Positions 25,211-33,821 of a stretch of 40,082 nucleotides of DNA are shown piece after piece (position 1 is the first letter of the stretch; the number at the start of each line of letters is the position of its first letter). The position numbers were made by a program, and so were the translations under genes. The notes beneath the pieces were generated by a model, which worked only from the letters and a program-made list of their open reading frames with translations, made no database searches and was not told where the DNA came from. The DNA is from an uncultured Clostridia bacterium (GTDB taxonomy: Bacteria; Bacillota; Clostridia; UBA1381). The stretch lies in the NCBI GenBank assembly GCA_947631085.1, contig CANRJY010000018.1:1-40082 (forward strand), given 5' to 3'.

Positions 25211-25959
25211 TTACTTATCTCTCCCATATTAATGAATTTTACGGTTGCTTTTTGAAGTCTTTGAACAGCCGCCAAATAATAATTTTTATCTATTTCTATT
25301 CCGATAAATTTTCTTCCCAACTCAAGCGCGGCAACACCGGTTGAACCTACCCCCATAAACATATCTAAAACAATACTTCCCGGATTACTTGCAATATCAA
25401 TTATATGCTTTAAAACGGCAATCGGTTTTTGTGTGGGATGTTTGGGATTCTTTACTCTTTCCGCGCCCATACATATTGGATTTTCAATAAAATTGTGCAT
25501 TTCGGCTTGTGTTGAGAAATTCCATATATGCCCTTTATTCCACATACAAACTATCATTTCACAGCTATTAAGAAATGATGATTTTCTAAAATTGGGAACG
25601 GGATTAGTTTTGTGCCACACCATAAATTGAAATGTATCAAATTCCGGATCAAACGCCTGATGCCACTTTCCTATTAAGTTGTAGCTTGTGAAAACAAAAA
25701 TATTTCCACAAGGCGATAACACTCTTTTAAATTCATTAACAAAATCAAACGGATTCATTTCAATTTGATCCCATTGGGCAACATCATTATTTATATCACT
25801 TCGCCAGTCGAATTTCATATTTCCAGTAGAGTACTGAGAAATATTATATGGAGGATCGCATAAAATTAGATCTATACTGTTATCAGGAATCTGCTTTAAT
25901 AATATCTTACAATCTCCTTGTGCAGTAATAAATTGATTTATATTGTTTATGTTTATCAT
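25207..25959 (-). CDS. Type II DNA methyltransferase, beta class (probable N6-adenine)
   Basis: The enzyme methylates the host recognition site, protecting it from the nuclease encoded upstream. Motif IV comes first, [14 protein letters not shown] (residues 31-44), and motif I later, [17 protein letters not shown] (196-212), with [14 protein letters not shown] (motif X) just before it. That order is the beta class. DPPYN suggests N6-adenine methylation. The 250 residues leave a short target-recognition region between about 45 and 170. The gene is clearly richer in A and T than queC and queF around it, which suggests transfer. It starts six bases after the nuclease stop and overlaps queC by four bases. 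The recognition sequence cannot be read from the protein. Confidence 0.92.
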   Translation of the reverse strand: MININNINQFITAQGDCKILLKQIPDNSIDLILCDPPYNISQYSTGNMKFDWRSDINNDVAQWDQIEMNPFDFVNEFKRVLSPCGNIFVFTSYNLIGKWHQAFDPEFDTFQFMVWHKTNPVPNFRKSSFLNSCEMIVCMWNKGHIWNFSTQAEMHNFIENPICMGAERVKNPKHPTQKPIAVLKHIIDIASNPGSIVLDMFMGVGSTGVAALELGRKFIGIEIDKNYYLAAVQRLQKATVKFINMGEISK

Positions 25960-25965
25960 CTATAT

Positions 25966-26781
25966 TTATCTCCTTCCAAAATATAGCTTTTTAATTCTTT
26001 CCAAGGCAGATTTAATATAATTGGCACTAATTTTATATTGATCCAACACAATGTCAAATCCCATGTCATCAGAACATACAAAATTCCAATAATCTTTTCC
26101 TATTAATAGTTCTTCGTCCGCAAAATACTGTCTGACTCTTTCTTGTTTCCAAGGCTTTCCTTCGCCATATTTATTATAAGCTGTAGCAAGATATATAGTT
26201 ATATCTTCATCATCATTAAGCGAATTCTTTAATATGAAATATTCATTCAATAATGCTATTTTTTCAGCTTTTGATTTTTTGTTATCTAAATCTCCTCCTG
26301 CTTTTAGCTCAATTAAATAATGACGTTTATTTTTTGCATCATAAAAATAGTTATCCGTTTCGTGCGAAGACAAATAGCTTGAAACATTTGAAGGTTTCAG
26401 ACAGGTAAAATTTTTATATACGTCTACGGTTGGTTTACTATCATGCTTTTCATATGCGGTCATTAAAAAATCTATATGCTGTGTTTGCTGGGGAAGTAAG
26501 AATGATGAAATTCGTCCCTTTACTTCATAAGATAACTTTGCTATTGAGTTGCCCATATTTTCCAGCAATTTCCCGAATGAACTGTCAAAGGAGCGCACAA
26601 ATGCCGAATAGAACATCAATTCCTCTCCCAATTCCGCGATAAATATATTATTTTTCTTTGAATTAATAATGCCTTCCTCATCATCTGCCTCAGATGTATA
26701 TCTTAACTCGAAACCCTGTGCGAAATTTTTAATACTTGAATCTATAATCTGGCGAATTGCTTTTTCCTTTAATTCTTTCAT
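25966..26781 (-). CDS. Type II restriction endonuclease, TdeIII-like
   Basis: The protein should cut DNA at sites left unmethylated by its partner. The 271 residues contain a PD-(D/E)xK-like core: an Asp at 143 or 148 in ETDNYFYDAKNK, then YLIELKAGGDLDNKKSKAEK with Glu158 and Lys160. FYSAFVRSFDSSFGKLLENM near residue 57 and the C-terminal FADEELLIGKDYWNFVC are, from memory, features of proteins annotated as TdeIII-family nucleases. No search could be run. Base composition is AT-rich, like the methylase. It starts four bases after the queF stop, and its AGGAGG ribosome site lies inside the last codons of queF. It could instead be an uncharacterised nuclease family. Confidence 0.75.
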   Translation of the reverse strand: MKELKEKAIRQIIDSSIKNFAQGFELRYTSEADDEEGIINSKKNNIFIAELGEELMFYSAFVRSFDSSFGKLLENMGNSIAKLSYEVKGRISSFLLPQQTQHIDFLMTAYEKHDSKPTVDVYKNFTCLKPSNVSSYLSSHETDNYFYDAKNKRHYLIELKAGGDLDNKKSKAEKIALLNEYFILKNSLNDDEDITIYLATAYNKYGEGKPWKQERVRQYFADEELLIGKDYWNFVCSDDMGFDIVLDQYKISANYIKSALERIKKLYFGRR

Positions 26782-26785
26782 GAGT

Positions 26786-27262
26786 TTAAACCTCCTTTAA
26801 GCTGTCGAAAAGTCTTTCCTCAGCGATTTTTTCGTATTTTGTGCCCTTTTTTCCGTAGTTCGCGAACGGATAAATCGCGATCCCGCCGCGCGGCGTGAAT
26901 ATGCCCTTTACCTCGAGATATTTCGGCTGCATCAGCTTTACGAGATCCTTCATTATAATATTAACGCAGTCCTCGTGGAAGTCGCCTTGATTTCGGAAGC
27001 TGAAAAGGTACAGCTTCAGCGATTTCGATTCGACCATTTTTTCGTTCGGGATATAATTTATTATGATACGCGCGAAATCGGGCTGTCCCGTTATGGGGCA
27101 TAGCGACGTAAATTCGGGGCAGTTGAACGTCACCATATAGTCGTTTTCGGGGTGCTTGTTTATGAAGGTTTCCAGCACCTCCGGCGCGTATGTGTCATTG
27201 TAGACTGTTTTTTTGTTTCCGAGAAGGGTTAAGCCCTCCGTTTCCGATTTAGTTCTCGGCAT
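26786..27262 (-). CDS. queF: NADPH-dependent preQ0 reductase (preQ1 synthase)
   Basis: The enzyme reduces the nitrile of preQ0 to the amine preQ1, the base inserted into tRNA on the way to queuosine. The 158 residues are the short unimodular YkvM type. Cys55 in [14 protein letters not shown] is the thioimide-forming residue, Asp62 follows, and [22 protein letters not shown] is the QueF signature that binds NADPH. AAAGGAG precedes the ATG. No preQ1 riboswitch was recognised in the 43 bases upstream. It is the first que gene of the run, followed directly by the restriction-modification pair. Confidence 0.95.
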   Translation of the reverse strand: MPRTKSETEGLTLLGNKKTVYNDTYAPEVLETFINKHPENDYMVTFNCPEFTSLCPITGQPDFARIIINYIPNEKMVESKSLKLYLFSFRNQGDFHEDCVNIIMKDLVKLMQPKYLEVKGIFTPRGGIAIYPFANYGKKGTKYEKIAEERLFDSLKEV

Positions 27263-27305
27263 GGTATTTGCTCCTTTGTGTTGTATTGATATGCGGGCGG
27301 TGCGG

Positions 27306-29027
27306 TTATTTTATTATTGCGCCGAAGCCCGCGTTTGATATGCAGACCTGTCCCGCCTCGTTTGTGAGGAACGCGGCGAGCTTTCTTGCGGGCGAGTTTT
27401 CCGGCTCGTTCTTTCTTATTACCGCGAAGTAATGCGTAGCGAGCGGATAGCTGCCGTCCGCAAGCCCCTCCGCCGTCGGCTTAACTCCGTCAACCGACAA
27501 CAGCTTCAGGCTCTCGTCCGTTCCCAAAATCCATTTATTGTTTTCAAAATAGTAATACATACTGTACCCGAGCGCGTAGTTGCCGGGATTGTGCGCGTTG
27601 TACGCTTCCACCTCGGTGAGGATGTCCGACATCGCAAGCGACATGTGCTCGCGGCGGATATTCTCGTTTATTTCGCGCCCCTTTAAGAAAAACTGCTCCA
27701 TCTGCGCGTGAGAGCCGCTGTCGTTGTTGCGGCAAAACGGCGTGAAGCCCGCGTCCGAGCCGCCTATCTCATTCCAGTTCGTAACCGAATTATCAATGTA
27801 AATACGCTCAATATCCGCGCTTGTGAGGTTTTCCGCGGGATTGTCCGACGCGGTAAAGAACACGAGCGCTTCGTTAGCAATCGGTATATATTCAAGCTCC
27901 ACGCCCTTTTCCTCCGACAGCTCCTTAACCTCGCTGTTCGGATCGGGGACGAGAATAACGTCCGTTTTGCCGTCTATGAGCAGTTTGTATGATTCGATCG
28001 TCTTATCGTGGCTTTTCGGGAACATCGGGTGATTTCTGTAATTTTCAAACAAACCCATGTAAAGCGATTCCGTGATGGGATATGACGAAGTCGAGCCCGT
28101 AATGCGCGGCATTTCCTTATCAAGTCCGAACGCTGCGGCGGCCTCTGTCGGAATTGCGGGCGCGTTGTTTCTGATAAAGTCGAGTATCAGACAATAATAA
28201 AGGTACATCGCCGCATCGCCGCGCGAAACGGTGTTTTGCGGATTAAGCAGACACGGATTATTAAGAGTTTCATAAAAATTTCCGTACTCGTCAATATACG
28301 GCTCGAAGGCGTCATAATCGGACGGGAATGTATATTCCGACGCGTCCATAGCCGAGTACGCGCTTTTCGCGTAGTCGGAAACTGCGTCAAAATCCTTGAA
28401 ATCCTCCGGCGCTTCCGCGCTTTCCTCGATATTTCCGCCAAGCTCCTTTATTATCCTGTATTCCATTGTGACAAGCTCCTCGCGCGTAACAGGTCTGTCG
28501 GGATTGAACAGCTCGTCGCCCGCGACAATTCCGCGCTTGTAGAGCGCGTACACCGGCGATGCGAACCACGAGTTTTGCGGCACATCCGTAAACGGCATAT
28601 CTCCCGCCGCTTCGTCGTCCGCGCCGATTATTCTCGCCAAAAGCGCCGTCATCTGCGCGCGCGTGAGAATTTCGTTCTCGTTAAAATTTCCGTTTTCGTC
28701 GCCCGAGAACACGCCGCGCCGCGAAAGTTCGTCCAGTCCCGCCGGTTCGCTGTATTCGGGTATGTCGCTAAATTTGATTTCTTCGCGCTTTTCAAACGAG
28801 ATTTCCGTCCCTTCGGGAACATACGCATAACCGCAGCCCGTAGTGCAGTCGCTTATCGGGATTACCTTTCCCGTCGCCTTATTGACCGCGGCAAGCTTGT
28901 AAATGTCGCCCCACTCCAAGCCCTCGGGCATTTTTTCGTAATACATCTCGTAGTTTGTCTCGGCAGCGCAAGCCGATACACTTGATGTCACAAGCATTAA
29001 CGCTATTGCAAACAGTAATTTTTTCAT
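27306..29027 (-). CDS. Surface protein with SLH repeats and a PstS-like phosphate-binding domain
   Basis: The protein combines a cell-wall anchor and a ligand-binding domain. The signal sequence (1-20) ends VSAC, which fits a lipobox, though cleavage after a nearby Ala is also possible. SLH-like repeats cover about 83-290: [21 protein letters not shown], then [21 protein letters not shown] and GNFYETLNN with [13 protein letters not shown]. The rest (about 308-573) resembles Pst[43 protein letters not shown] and [15 protein letters not shown]. The Ser/Thr and Asp/Ser loops are those that hold phosphate in PstS. No pst transporter genes are near. A strong promoter with two dyads precedes it. 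Phosphate binding is inferred. Confidence 0.85.
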   Translation of the reverse strand: MKKLLFAIALMLVTSSVSACAAETNYEMYYEKMPEGLEWGDIYKLAAVNKATGKVIPISDCTTGCGYAYVPEGTEISFEKREEIKFSDIPEYSEPAGLDELSRRGVFSGDENGNFNENEILTRAQMTALLARIIGADDEAAGDMPFTDVPQNSWFASPVYALYKRGIVAGDELFNPDRPVTREELVTMEYRIIKELGGNIEESAEAPEDFKDFDAVSDYAKSAYSAMDASEYTFPSDYDAFEPYIDEYGNFYETLNNPCLLNPQNTVSRGDAAMYLYYCLILDFIRNNAPAIPTEAAAAFGLDKEMPRITGSTSSYPITESLYMGLFENYRNHPMFPKSHDKTIESYKLLIDGKTDVILVPDPNSEVKELSEEKGVELEYIPIANEALVFFTASDNPAENLTSADIERIYIDNSVTNWNEIGGSDAGFTPFCRNNDSGSHAQMEQFFLKGREINENIRREHMSLAMSDILTEVEAYNAHNPGNYALGYSMYYYFENNKWILGTDESLKLLSVDGVKPTAEGLADGSYPLATHYFAVIRKNEPENSPARKLAAFLTNEAGQVCISNAGFGAIIK

Positions 29028-29055
29028 AATTTTTACTCCCCTTTACATTAGTATT

Positions 29056-29069
29056 ACTACAAATGTAGT
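29056..29069 (-). promoter_or_regulatory. BlaI/CopY-like operator, promoter-downstream copy
   Basis: ACTACA-AA-TGTAGT is a perfect 14-base dyad holding the TACAnnTGTA core that BlaI/MecI and CopY repressors recognise. It lies nine bases downstream of the -10 box. Confidence 0.55.
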
Positions 29070-29077
29070 CTACAATC

Positions 29078-29106
29078 ATTCTACACCGGTAGTCGATATT
29101 TGTCAA
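29078..29106 (-). promoter_or_regulatory. Promoter of the SLH/PstS-like gene
   Basis: On the minus strand, TTGACA (29101-29106), 17 bases, then TAGAAT (29078-29083). It begins just after the tyrA stop codon, so the gene is separately transcribed. Confidence 0.8.
29080..29093 (-). promoter_or_regulatory. BlaI/CopY-like operator, copy overlapping the -10 box
   Basis: ACTACC-GG-TGTAGA (minus strand) matches the first dyad at ten of the twelve arm positions and covers the -10 box and spacer. Its centre is 24 bases from that of the other copy, so two repressor dimers could sit close together on the DNA. Confidence 0.45.
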
Positions 29107-29128
29107 GGGATTTTATATTATAAATAAA

Positions 29129-29968
29129 TTATTCCATCAGCCACTTCATTTTCTGCTTCGTCGCGTGAGCCATTATTTCTTCGAGCGTTTCCCTGTCGCC
29201 GCGCGCTACCGCGTCCTCGATTTTGCCTAAGCTGTCGCGCATTTCGTGTATGCGCGCGGTGAGCGCGTCCTTGTTTTCCACAAAAAGCTCGCTCCACATC
29301 TTCGCGTTTATTACCGCTACTCTCGTGCAGTCGCGTAGACTGCCGGCGCTGAAAAACGTCGAGCGCTCGATCATCGGGTTATCGCAGAGAGCGACAGCCA
29401 CAACGTGCATAAGCTGGCTCGTGTACGCGATAATCGCGTCATGCTCCTCGGGAGTTGTCGTTACGACGTGCTTGCAGCCGATATACTCGGCAAGTTCCCG
29501 AACGAGCGCTATGCTTTCGGGCTTATTCTTCTTCGTCGGCGTGATAAGGAACGAGGCGTTATTAAACAGCGTGTCCGTCGCGCTCTGATAGCCGCCGACC
29601 TCGCGTCCCGCCATCGGGTGCGCGCCTACGAAATCAACGTCGTCGGGGAGGATCTTCGCGAGCTCCTCGACCATAAACGTCTTTACGCCCGAAACGTCGG
29701 TTATTACCGCGCCGGACTTTATATGCGATAAATTATTTTTCACAAAATCAACATTGAGCTGCGGATAAAGACAAAGTATGATCAGATCCGCGCCCTCCAT
29801 GACCTCGCCCGCGTCGGATGAGCCTTCGTCGATAGCTCCGTCGTGCAGGGCGAGAAGAATTGTTTCGGGCGTTCTGTTGTACGCGGCGACCGTGCAGTTA
29901 TGAAAACCGCGCAGACGGCGCGCGATAGAGCCGCCGATAAGTCCCAAGCCTATAATTGCAACCTTCAT
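29129..29968 (-). CDS. tyrA: Prephenate dehydrogenase
   Basis: The enzyme oxidises prephenate to 4-hydroxyphenylpyruvate in tyrosine synthesis. IIGLGLIGGSIARRL at residues 5-19 is the NAD-binding loop. LCLYPQLNVDFVKN, ITDVSGVKTFM and FVGAHPMAGREVGGYQSA (near 140-157, with the catalytic His) are family marks. THxE-like residues in TTTPEEHDAIIAYTSQLMHVVA supply the second conserved His. The 279 residues are the short form without an ACT domain, so feedback by tyrosine is not obvious. It follows the esterase gene by 28 bases on the same strand, a strange operon partner. No other aromatic amino acid gene is in the window. Confidence 0.93.
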   Translation of the reverse strand: MKVAIIGLGLIGGSIARRLRGFHNCTVAAYNRTPETILLALHDGAIDEGSSDAGEVMEGADLIILCLYPQLNVDFVKNNLSHIKSGAVITDVSGVKTFMVEELAKILPDDVDFVGAHPMAGREVGGYQSATDTLFNNASFLITPTKKNKPESIALVRELAEYIGCKHVVTTTPEEHDAIIAYTSQLMHVVAVALCDNPMIERSTFFSAGSLRDCTRVAVINAKMWSELFVENKDALTARIHEMRDSLGKIEDAVARGDRETLEEIMAHATKQKMKWLME

Positions 29969-29996
29969 TTATAAAACCTCTTTTTTCTGCTTATTT

Positions 29997-31769
29997 TTAC
30001 TTATTCATAATTCTCTCTGTTACAGCCGCCGCTTCGGCGCGCGTAAGCTCCGCCTTTGGCGCGAATGTACCGTCGCCCATGCCGTTGATATAGCCGTTAG
30101 CATAAGCCGCGTCAACGGCGTTCGCGTAAGCCGGATCTGTATCGGCCGCGTCGGTGAACGCGTCATTATAGGTGCTTGCCGACATATCGCCGCTGTCTGA
30201 GTTTTTCAGCTTATAGCTCATGCAGTTTACGACAATCGCCGCCATTTCCTCGCGCGTTATGTGCTTATTGCCGCCGAACGCCTGATCCTCAGGCACAAAC
30301 GGCGGCTCGTTTGTCGGAGTGAGAGTATATTTTGTGATTTCGGCTGTAACGGCTTCGCTGTCCTCCGTCGCCTCGGCAAGTGTCTTTGTAATAACCTCCG
30401 TCGTCACATCCGCGCCCTCCATCATCGCGGCGGGAATAAGTCCCTTATCGAGCGCGCCTTGAACGTAATAGCAGAACCAATCATCCTGCTTCGCGCCCGG
30501 ACATTCGTCCTCTCTGTACGCGTGACCGACTATGCCGCAAGCGTCCATCGCCATTTTCAAAAATTCCGCGCGCGTTACGCTGTCGTTCGGGTTAAATTTG
30601 CCCGTTCCGTCGCCTTGAACAACATTTTTCTCCGCAAGAGCCTTAATCGTACTCTCAGCCCAATGTCCCGATATATCGGTAAATACTTCCTCGCCCTTCA
30701 AATATTTCGCAAGCTCCGGCACGCATTCGGGAATCATGTCAGCGATAAGAGCCGCCACAACGGAAGCGCCCTTTTCCTTCATATGTGTCGTGTCGTTCGT
30801 TCCGGTCGGGTACGCCTTGCTCTCGAGCGGTTCACAGATGAAATAGCCCGAAAGAACCTCGTCCTTATCCATGCCGTTCCATGTGTCGGTCATAACCTCG
30901 TTTATATCAATGAACCTGCATCCGAGCTCCTTCGCAAGCTCCCTCGTCGGGTCGGCGTAATCTTGGCGTGATTCCATGAAATTGCCCTTTTTCTCGTCCC
31001 ACCACGCGGCGGCGGACGCGGTCATAAGCACTGGAATACCGCCGCGCTTTTCAACCTCGCCGATATATTTGTCTGTTATGAGCGTCTTGTAGTCCTCGAC
31101 GCTTATGTAACGCTCGGGCTTGTTTTCCGCGCCGTCGTTGATGCCAAACTGAATAAAAACAAAATCGCCCGGGTGCATCTCGGTCAGGATAGCGTCGAGC
31201 CTACCGTCGTTGTTGTAGCTTTTCGAGCTTCTGCCCGCCATGGAGCGGTTGTCGATTTTCACTTCGTCGGTGAAAAACCTGTCAAAAACCTGTCCCCAGC
31301 CCGTCTGCGGGTACGCGGTTTCGTATTTGTATGTCTGCGCGGTCGAGTCGCCTGCAATATATATCGTAGGCTTGTCCGCCTTTTCGCGCGCTTCGAGCTG
31401 TTCTACCGTTATTTCCGTCACGTTGGGGTTCTCTCCTATGATTTGAAAATCTATTTTTCCGTCCTTCGGCACAACGGGCTGGACGTTATCCTGAGTTTTG
31501 CCCGCCTCGAGCGTGTACGCCCTGACGCGCTCGCCGCCGTTTATGTATATGTTCGCTTTAGTTTCCGTATCGCCGCCTGTTTTTACGTTTACGCTGTAAT
31601 CGCCGTCGGGTACTTCTATTTCAAGCTGTACGCCGTCCGTTTCACTGACGGTGAAATCCTTTTCCGTATACGTTCCGCTGAAAAGATCGTCCGCGCGGAC
31701 GGGAGCGGTAATTACGCACGCCGCCGCTGACAGCGCGATTATTGCCGATACCAAGCCCTTTAATTTCAT
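29997..31769 (-). CDS. SLH-anchored CE12 rhamnogalacturonan acetylesterase (GDSL/SGNH)
   Basis: The protein should remove acetyl groups from rhamnogalacturonan at the cell surface. A signal peptide (1-26) ends APVRAD. Residues 30-125 form a beta-rich module (DYSVNVKTGG, ANIYINGG) like the N-terminal part of many CE12 enzymes. The SGNH domain (about 134-355) has the nucleophile Ser142 in IAGDSTAQTY, NRSMAGRSSKSY, FIQFGINDG and the Asp326/His329 pair in NDTTHMKEKGA. Three SLH repeats (about 363-590) follow, with FTDISGHWAESTIKALAEK, VTRAEFLKMAMDACG and LTRAEAAAVTERIMN. Together with the GH4 and GH112 enzymes it suggests pectin use. xylan or other acetyl-polysaccharides remain possible. Confidence 0.88.
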   Translation of the reverse strand: MKLKGLVSAIIALSAAACVITAPVRADDLFSGTYTEKDFTVSETDGVQLEIEVPDGDYSVNVKTGGDTETKANIYINGGERVRAYTLEAGKTQDNVQPVVPKDGKIDFQIIGENPNVTEITVEQLEAREKADKPTIYIAGDSTAQTYKYETAYPQTGWGQVFDRFFTDEVKIDNRSMAGRSSKSYNNDGRLDAILTEMHPGDFVFIQFGINDGAENKPERYISVEDYKTLITDKYIGEVEKRGGIPVLMTASAAAWWDEKKGNFMESRQDYADPTRELAKELGCRFIDINEVMTDTWNGMDKDEVLSGYFICEPLESKAYPTGTNDTTHMKEKGASVVAALIADMIPECVPELAKYLKGEEVFTDISGHWAESTIKALAEKNVVQGDGTGKFNPNDSVTRAEFLKMAMDACGIVGHAYREDECPGAKQDDWFCYYVQGALDKGLIPAAMMEGADVTTEVITKTLAEATEDSEAVTAEITKYTLTPTNEPPFVPEDQAFGGNKHITREEMAAIVVNCMSYKLKNSDSGDMSASTYNDAFTDAADTDPAYANAVDAAYANGYINGMGDGTFAPKAELTRAEAAAVTERIMNK

Positions 31770-31848
31770 AATCCTCTCTCCTTTGCTAAAAGCTTAATTT
31801 TCCCCATGAAAGCGGTCGTCATTATAACCGCCGATAATACTCAAAGTC

Positions 31849-31877
31849 ATTGTATCATAAAAACGCTCGATTGTGAA
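31849..31877 (-). promoter_or_regulatory. Promoter of the esterase-tyrA unit
   Basis: On the minus strand, TTCACA (31872-31877), 17 bases, then TACAAT (31849-31854). The leader to the ATG is about 75 bases. Confidence 0.5.
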
Positions 31878-31916
31878 TATAAATTATAAAATTTTTTGCG
31901 TTTTGAGGATAATTCA

Positions 31917-31945
31917 CAAAAAAAAGAACAGACGCGCGTCTGTTC
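31917..31945 (-). terminator. Terminator of gapA
   Basis: A perfect 20-base palindrome made of GAACAGACGC and GCGTCTGTTC (31926-31945) is followed on the minus strand by nine Ts. It lies about 20 bases after the gapA stop codon. Confidence 0.9.
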
Positions 31946-31966
31946 CTTTTCGATTATGTTTTAAAA

Positions 31967-33004
31967 TCAGCCTAATTCAGCGAAATACTTGATTGTTCTT
32001 ACCATCTGTGATGTGTACGAATTTTCGTTGTCGTACCATGAAACAACCTGTACCTCATACAGACCGTTGCCGAGGTCGATTACCATTGTCTGAGTAGCGT
32101 CAAACAGTGAACCGTATCTCATGCCGATAACGTCCGATGAAACGATCGGGTCTGTGTTGTAGCCGAACGACTCCGACGAAGCAGCCTTCATAGCCGCGTT
32201 GATGCCGTCAACAGTTACGTTGTCGCCCTTTACAACAGCCGTAAGGATCGTCGTTGAGCCTGTCGGAACGGGAACTCTCTGCGCCGAACCGATGAGCTTG
32301 CCGTTGAGCTCGGGGATAACAAGACCGATCGCCTTCGCGGCGCCCGTTGAGTTCGGAACGATGTTCGCAGCGCCCGCGCGCGCTCTTCTCATGTCGCCCT
32401 TTCTGTGCGGACCGTCAAGGATCATCTGGTCGCCCGTGTATGCGTGGATCGTTGACATGATACCCGACTGGATCGGAGCGTAGTCGTTAAGAGCCTTAGC
32501 CATCGGTGCAAGACAGTTCGTCGTGCATGATGCAGCCGAAATAATCGTGTCGTCCTTTGTGAGCGTACCCTCGTTTACCGAGTAAACGATCGTCGGGAGA
32601 TCGTTGCCCGCCGGTGCGGAAATAACTACCTTCTTAGCGCCCGCGTCGATATGAGCCTGCGACTTAGCCTTTGATGTATAGAAGCCCGTGCATTCGAGAA
32701 CAACGTCAACGCCGAGCTCGCCCCAAGGGAGATCAGCCGCGTTCTTTTCCTCGTAAATCTTTAATACCTTGCCGTCAACCGTCAGTGTGCGAGCCTCGTT
32801 GTCAGCCTCGACCGTGTGAAGGTCAGCGCCGATTACTCCGCAATATCCGCCCTGAGCTGTGTCGTACTTTAAAAGGTTAGCAAGCATTGTCGGTTCTGTC
32901 AAATCGTTGATAGCAACGATTTCATAACCCTCCGCGCCGAACATCTGTCTGAATGCGAGACGTCCGATACGTCCGAATCCGTTAATCGCAACTTTTACTG
33001 CCAT
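31967..33004 (-). CDS. gapA: Glyceraldehyde-3-phosphate dehydrogenase, type I
   Basis: This is the glycolytic enzyme that oxidises glyceraldehyde 3-phosphate with phosphate and NAD. The 345 residues have [14 protein letters not shown] at the N-terminus, and VAINDLTEP with the Asp that selects NAD. The active site is [15 protein letters not shown] (Cys near 159). GRRA-like substrate loops (here [20 protein letters not shown]) and [15 protein letters not shown] close to the C-terminus are present. Codon use differs visibly from its neighbours, with few rare synonymous codons, as expected of a highly expressed gene. It is a single-gene unit with its own promoter and terminator; pgk and tpi are not adjacent. 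Confidence 0.97.
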   Translation of the reverse strand: MAVKVAINGFGRIGRLAFRQMFGAEGYEIVAINDLTEPTMLANLLKYDTAQGGYCGVIGADLHTVEADNEARTLTVDGKVLKIYEEKNAADLPWGELGVDVVLECTGFYTSKAKSQAHIDAGAKKVVISAPAGNDLPTIVYSVNEGTLTKDDTIISAASCTTNCLAPMAKALNDYAPIQSGIMSTIHAYTGDQMILDGPHRKGDMRRARAGAANIVPNSTGAAKAIGLVIPELNGKLIGSAQRVPVPTGSTTILTAVVKGDNVTVDGINAAMKAASSESFGYNTDPIVSSDVIGMRYGSLFDATQTMVIDLGNGLYEVQVVSWYDNENSYTSQMVRTIKYFAELG

Positions 33005-33058
33005 TTTAAAAATCCTCCTAAATTTTATTTTTTGAGCATATTTATACCCATTTTCTAT

Positions 33059-33087
33059 ATTTTACCTCAAAATTTCGAAATATACAA
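33059..33087 (-). promoter_or_regulatory. Promoter of gapA
   Basis: On the minus strand, TTGTAT (33082-33087), 17 bases, then TAAAAT (33059-33064), about 50 bases before the ATG. AGGAGG precedes the start codon. Confidence 0.6.
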
Positions 33088-33175
33088 GAGGAATTGTTAA
33101 TTTTTAGGCAAATTTTAAATAATTTTCTTTTTTGCACAAAACAAAGCGCGTTATTTTTTACATTATATACTATTT

Positions 33176-33805
33176 TTACGCCAGTTTATAGAGCCGCAGC
33201 GAAATTGCGTACGATACCGCCATAGCGGCGAGCGCGAGCAGAACGAGCGCGGCAAAAGCAATATTCTCCGGCAAGCCGTATTCGAAAAATGCGTCCGCGC
33301 CGCCTAATATTGTTAAAATCGTCGGAAGGGAAAGGGCTAAAATCAGCCATAAAATTATCACTATTGTTCTTGATTTGATATATCCGAATTTGTAAATAAC
33401 AGGTATTGTTACGGACATCAGCAGCATTGACACCGCAAACGTCGCCATGAGCACGCTCGGCAGAGCGCGCAGCATATCAGCCTGAATCTCTCCGCGCAAT
33501 CCTAAGATATACGCGATCCACGTTCCGAAAACGCTGAACAGGCTGACGATTACCCACGCGATAAACCCTTCGGCATATTTCGAGCCGACGACCTCCTTCG
33601 CCGTCACAGGAAGCGACCGATTGAGCAGATCGATTTTATCACGTTCCTCAACGCCGAATGTGCCGTAAACAACAACGTATGTTCCCAGCACGCCCACAAG
33701 CGCGGCGGCGAAAAGCTGTGTTAATGAAAATAATATTCCGTATAAAGCGATTAAAATAATCGACAGGCGCATCACGCCGAAATCGCGTTTTATTAAATTC
33801 AACAT
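33176..33805 (-). CDS. ABC-2 type transporter permease
   Basis: This is the membrane half of the transporter whose ATPase is encoded upstream. The 209 residues hold about six hydrophobic helices (roughly 12-32, 36-56, 78-102, 110-135, 142-166, 180-205). An early cytoplasmic loop FGVEERDKIDLLNRSLPVTAKEVVGSKY is characteristic of ABC-2 permeases in GntR-linked operons (described in overlapping parts: EERDKIDLLNRSLP then VTAKEVVGSKY). I start at the ATG ending at 33805, preceded by AAAGGA. The frame stays open for another 35 codons into the palindromic repeat upstream, which I treat as non-coding. The substrate is unknown. Confidence 0.85.
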   Translation of the reverse strand: MLNLIKRDFGVMRLSIILIALYGILFSLTQLFAAALVGVLGTYVVVYGTFGVEERDKIDLLNRSLPVTAKEVVGSKYAEGFIAWVIVSLFSVFGTWIAYILGLRGEIQADMLRALPSVLMATFAVSMLLMSVTIPVIYKFGYIKSRTIVIILWLILALSLPTILTILGGADAFFEYGLPENIAFAALVLLALAAMAVSYAISLRLYKLA

Positions 33806-33821
33806 TTTTTTTTCCTTTTTG

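Noticed and set aside
25207-25959. Assigning a recognition sequence such as GGNCC from the TdeIII-like nuclease
   Set aside because: DPPYN suggests adenine methylation, which does not fit a site without a fixed adenine, and the family match is from memory.
22037-27262. A Dpd-type system placing 7-deazaguanine in DNA
   Set aside because: No dpdA-like transglycosylase or dpd helicase genes are present, and queF points to tRNA queuosine instead.
27263-27305. preQ1 riboswitch before queF
   Set aside because: The gap is 43 bases and shows neither the C-rich pseudoknot pattern nor a terminator.
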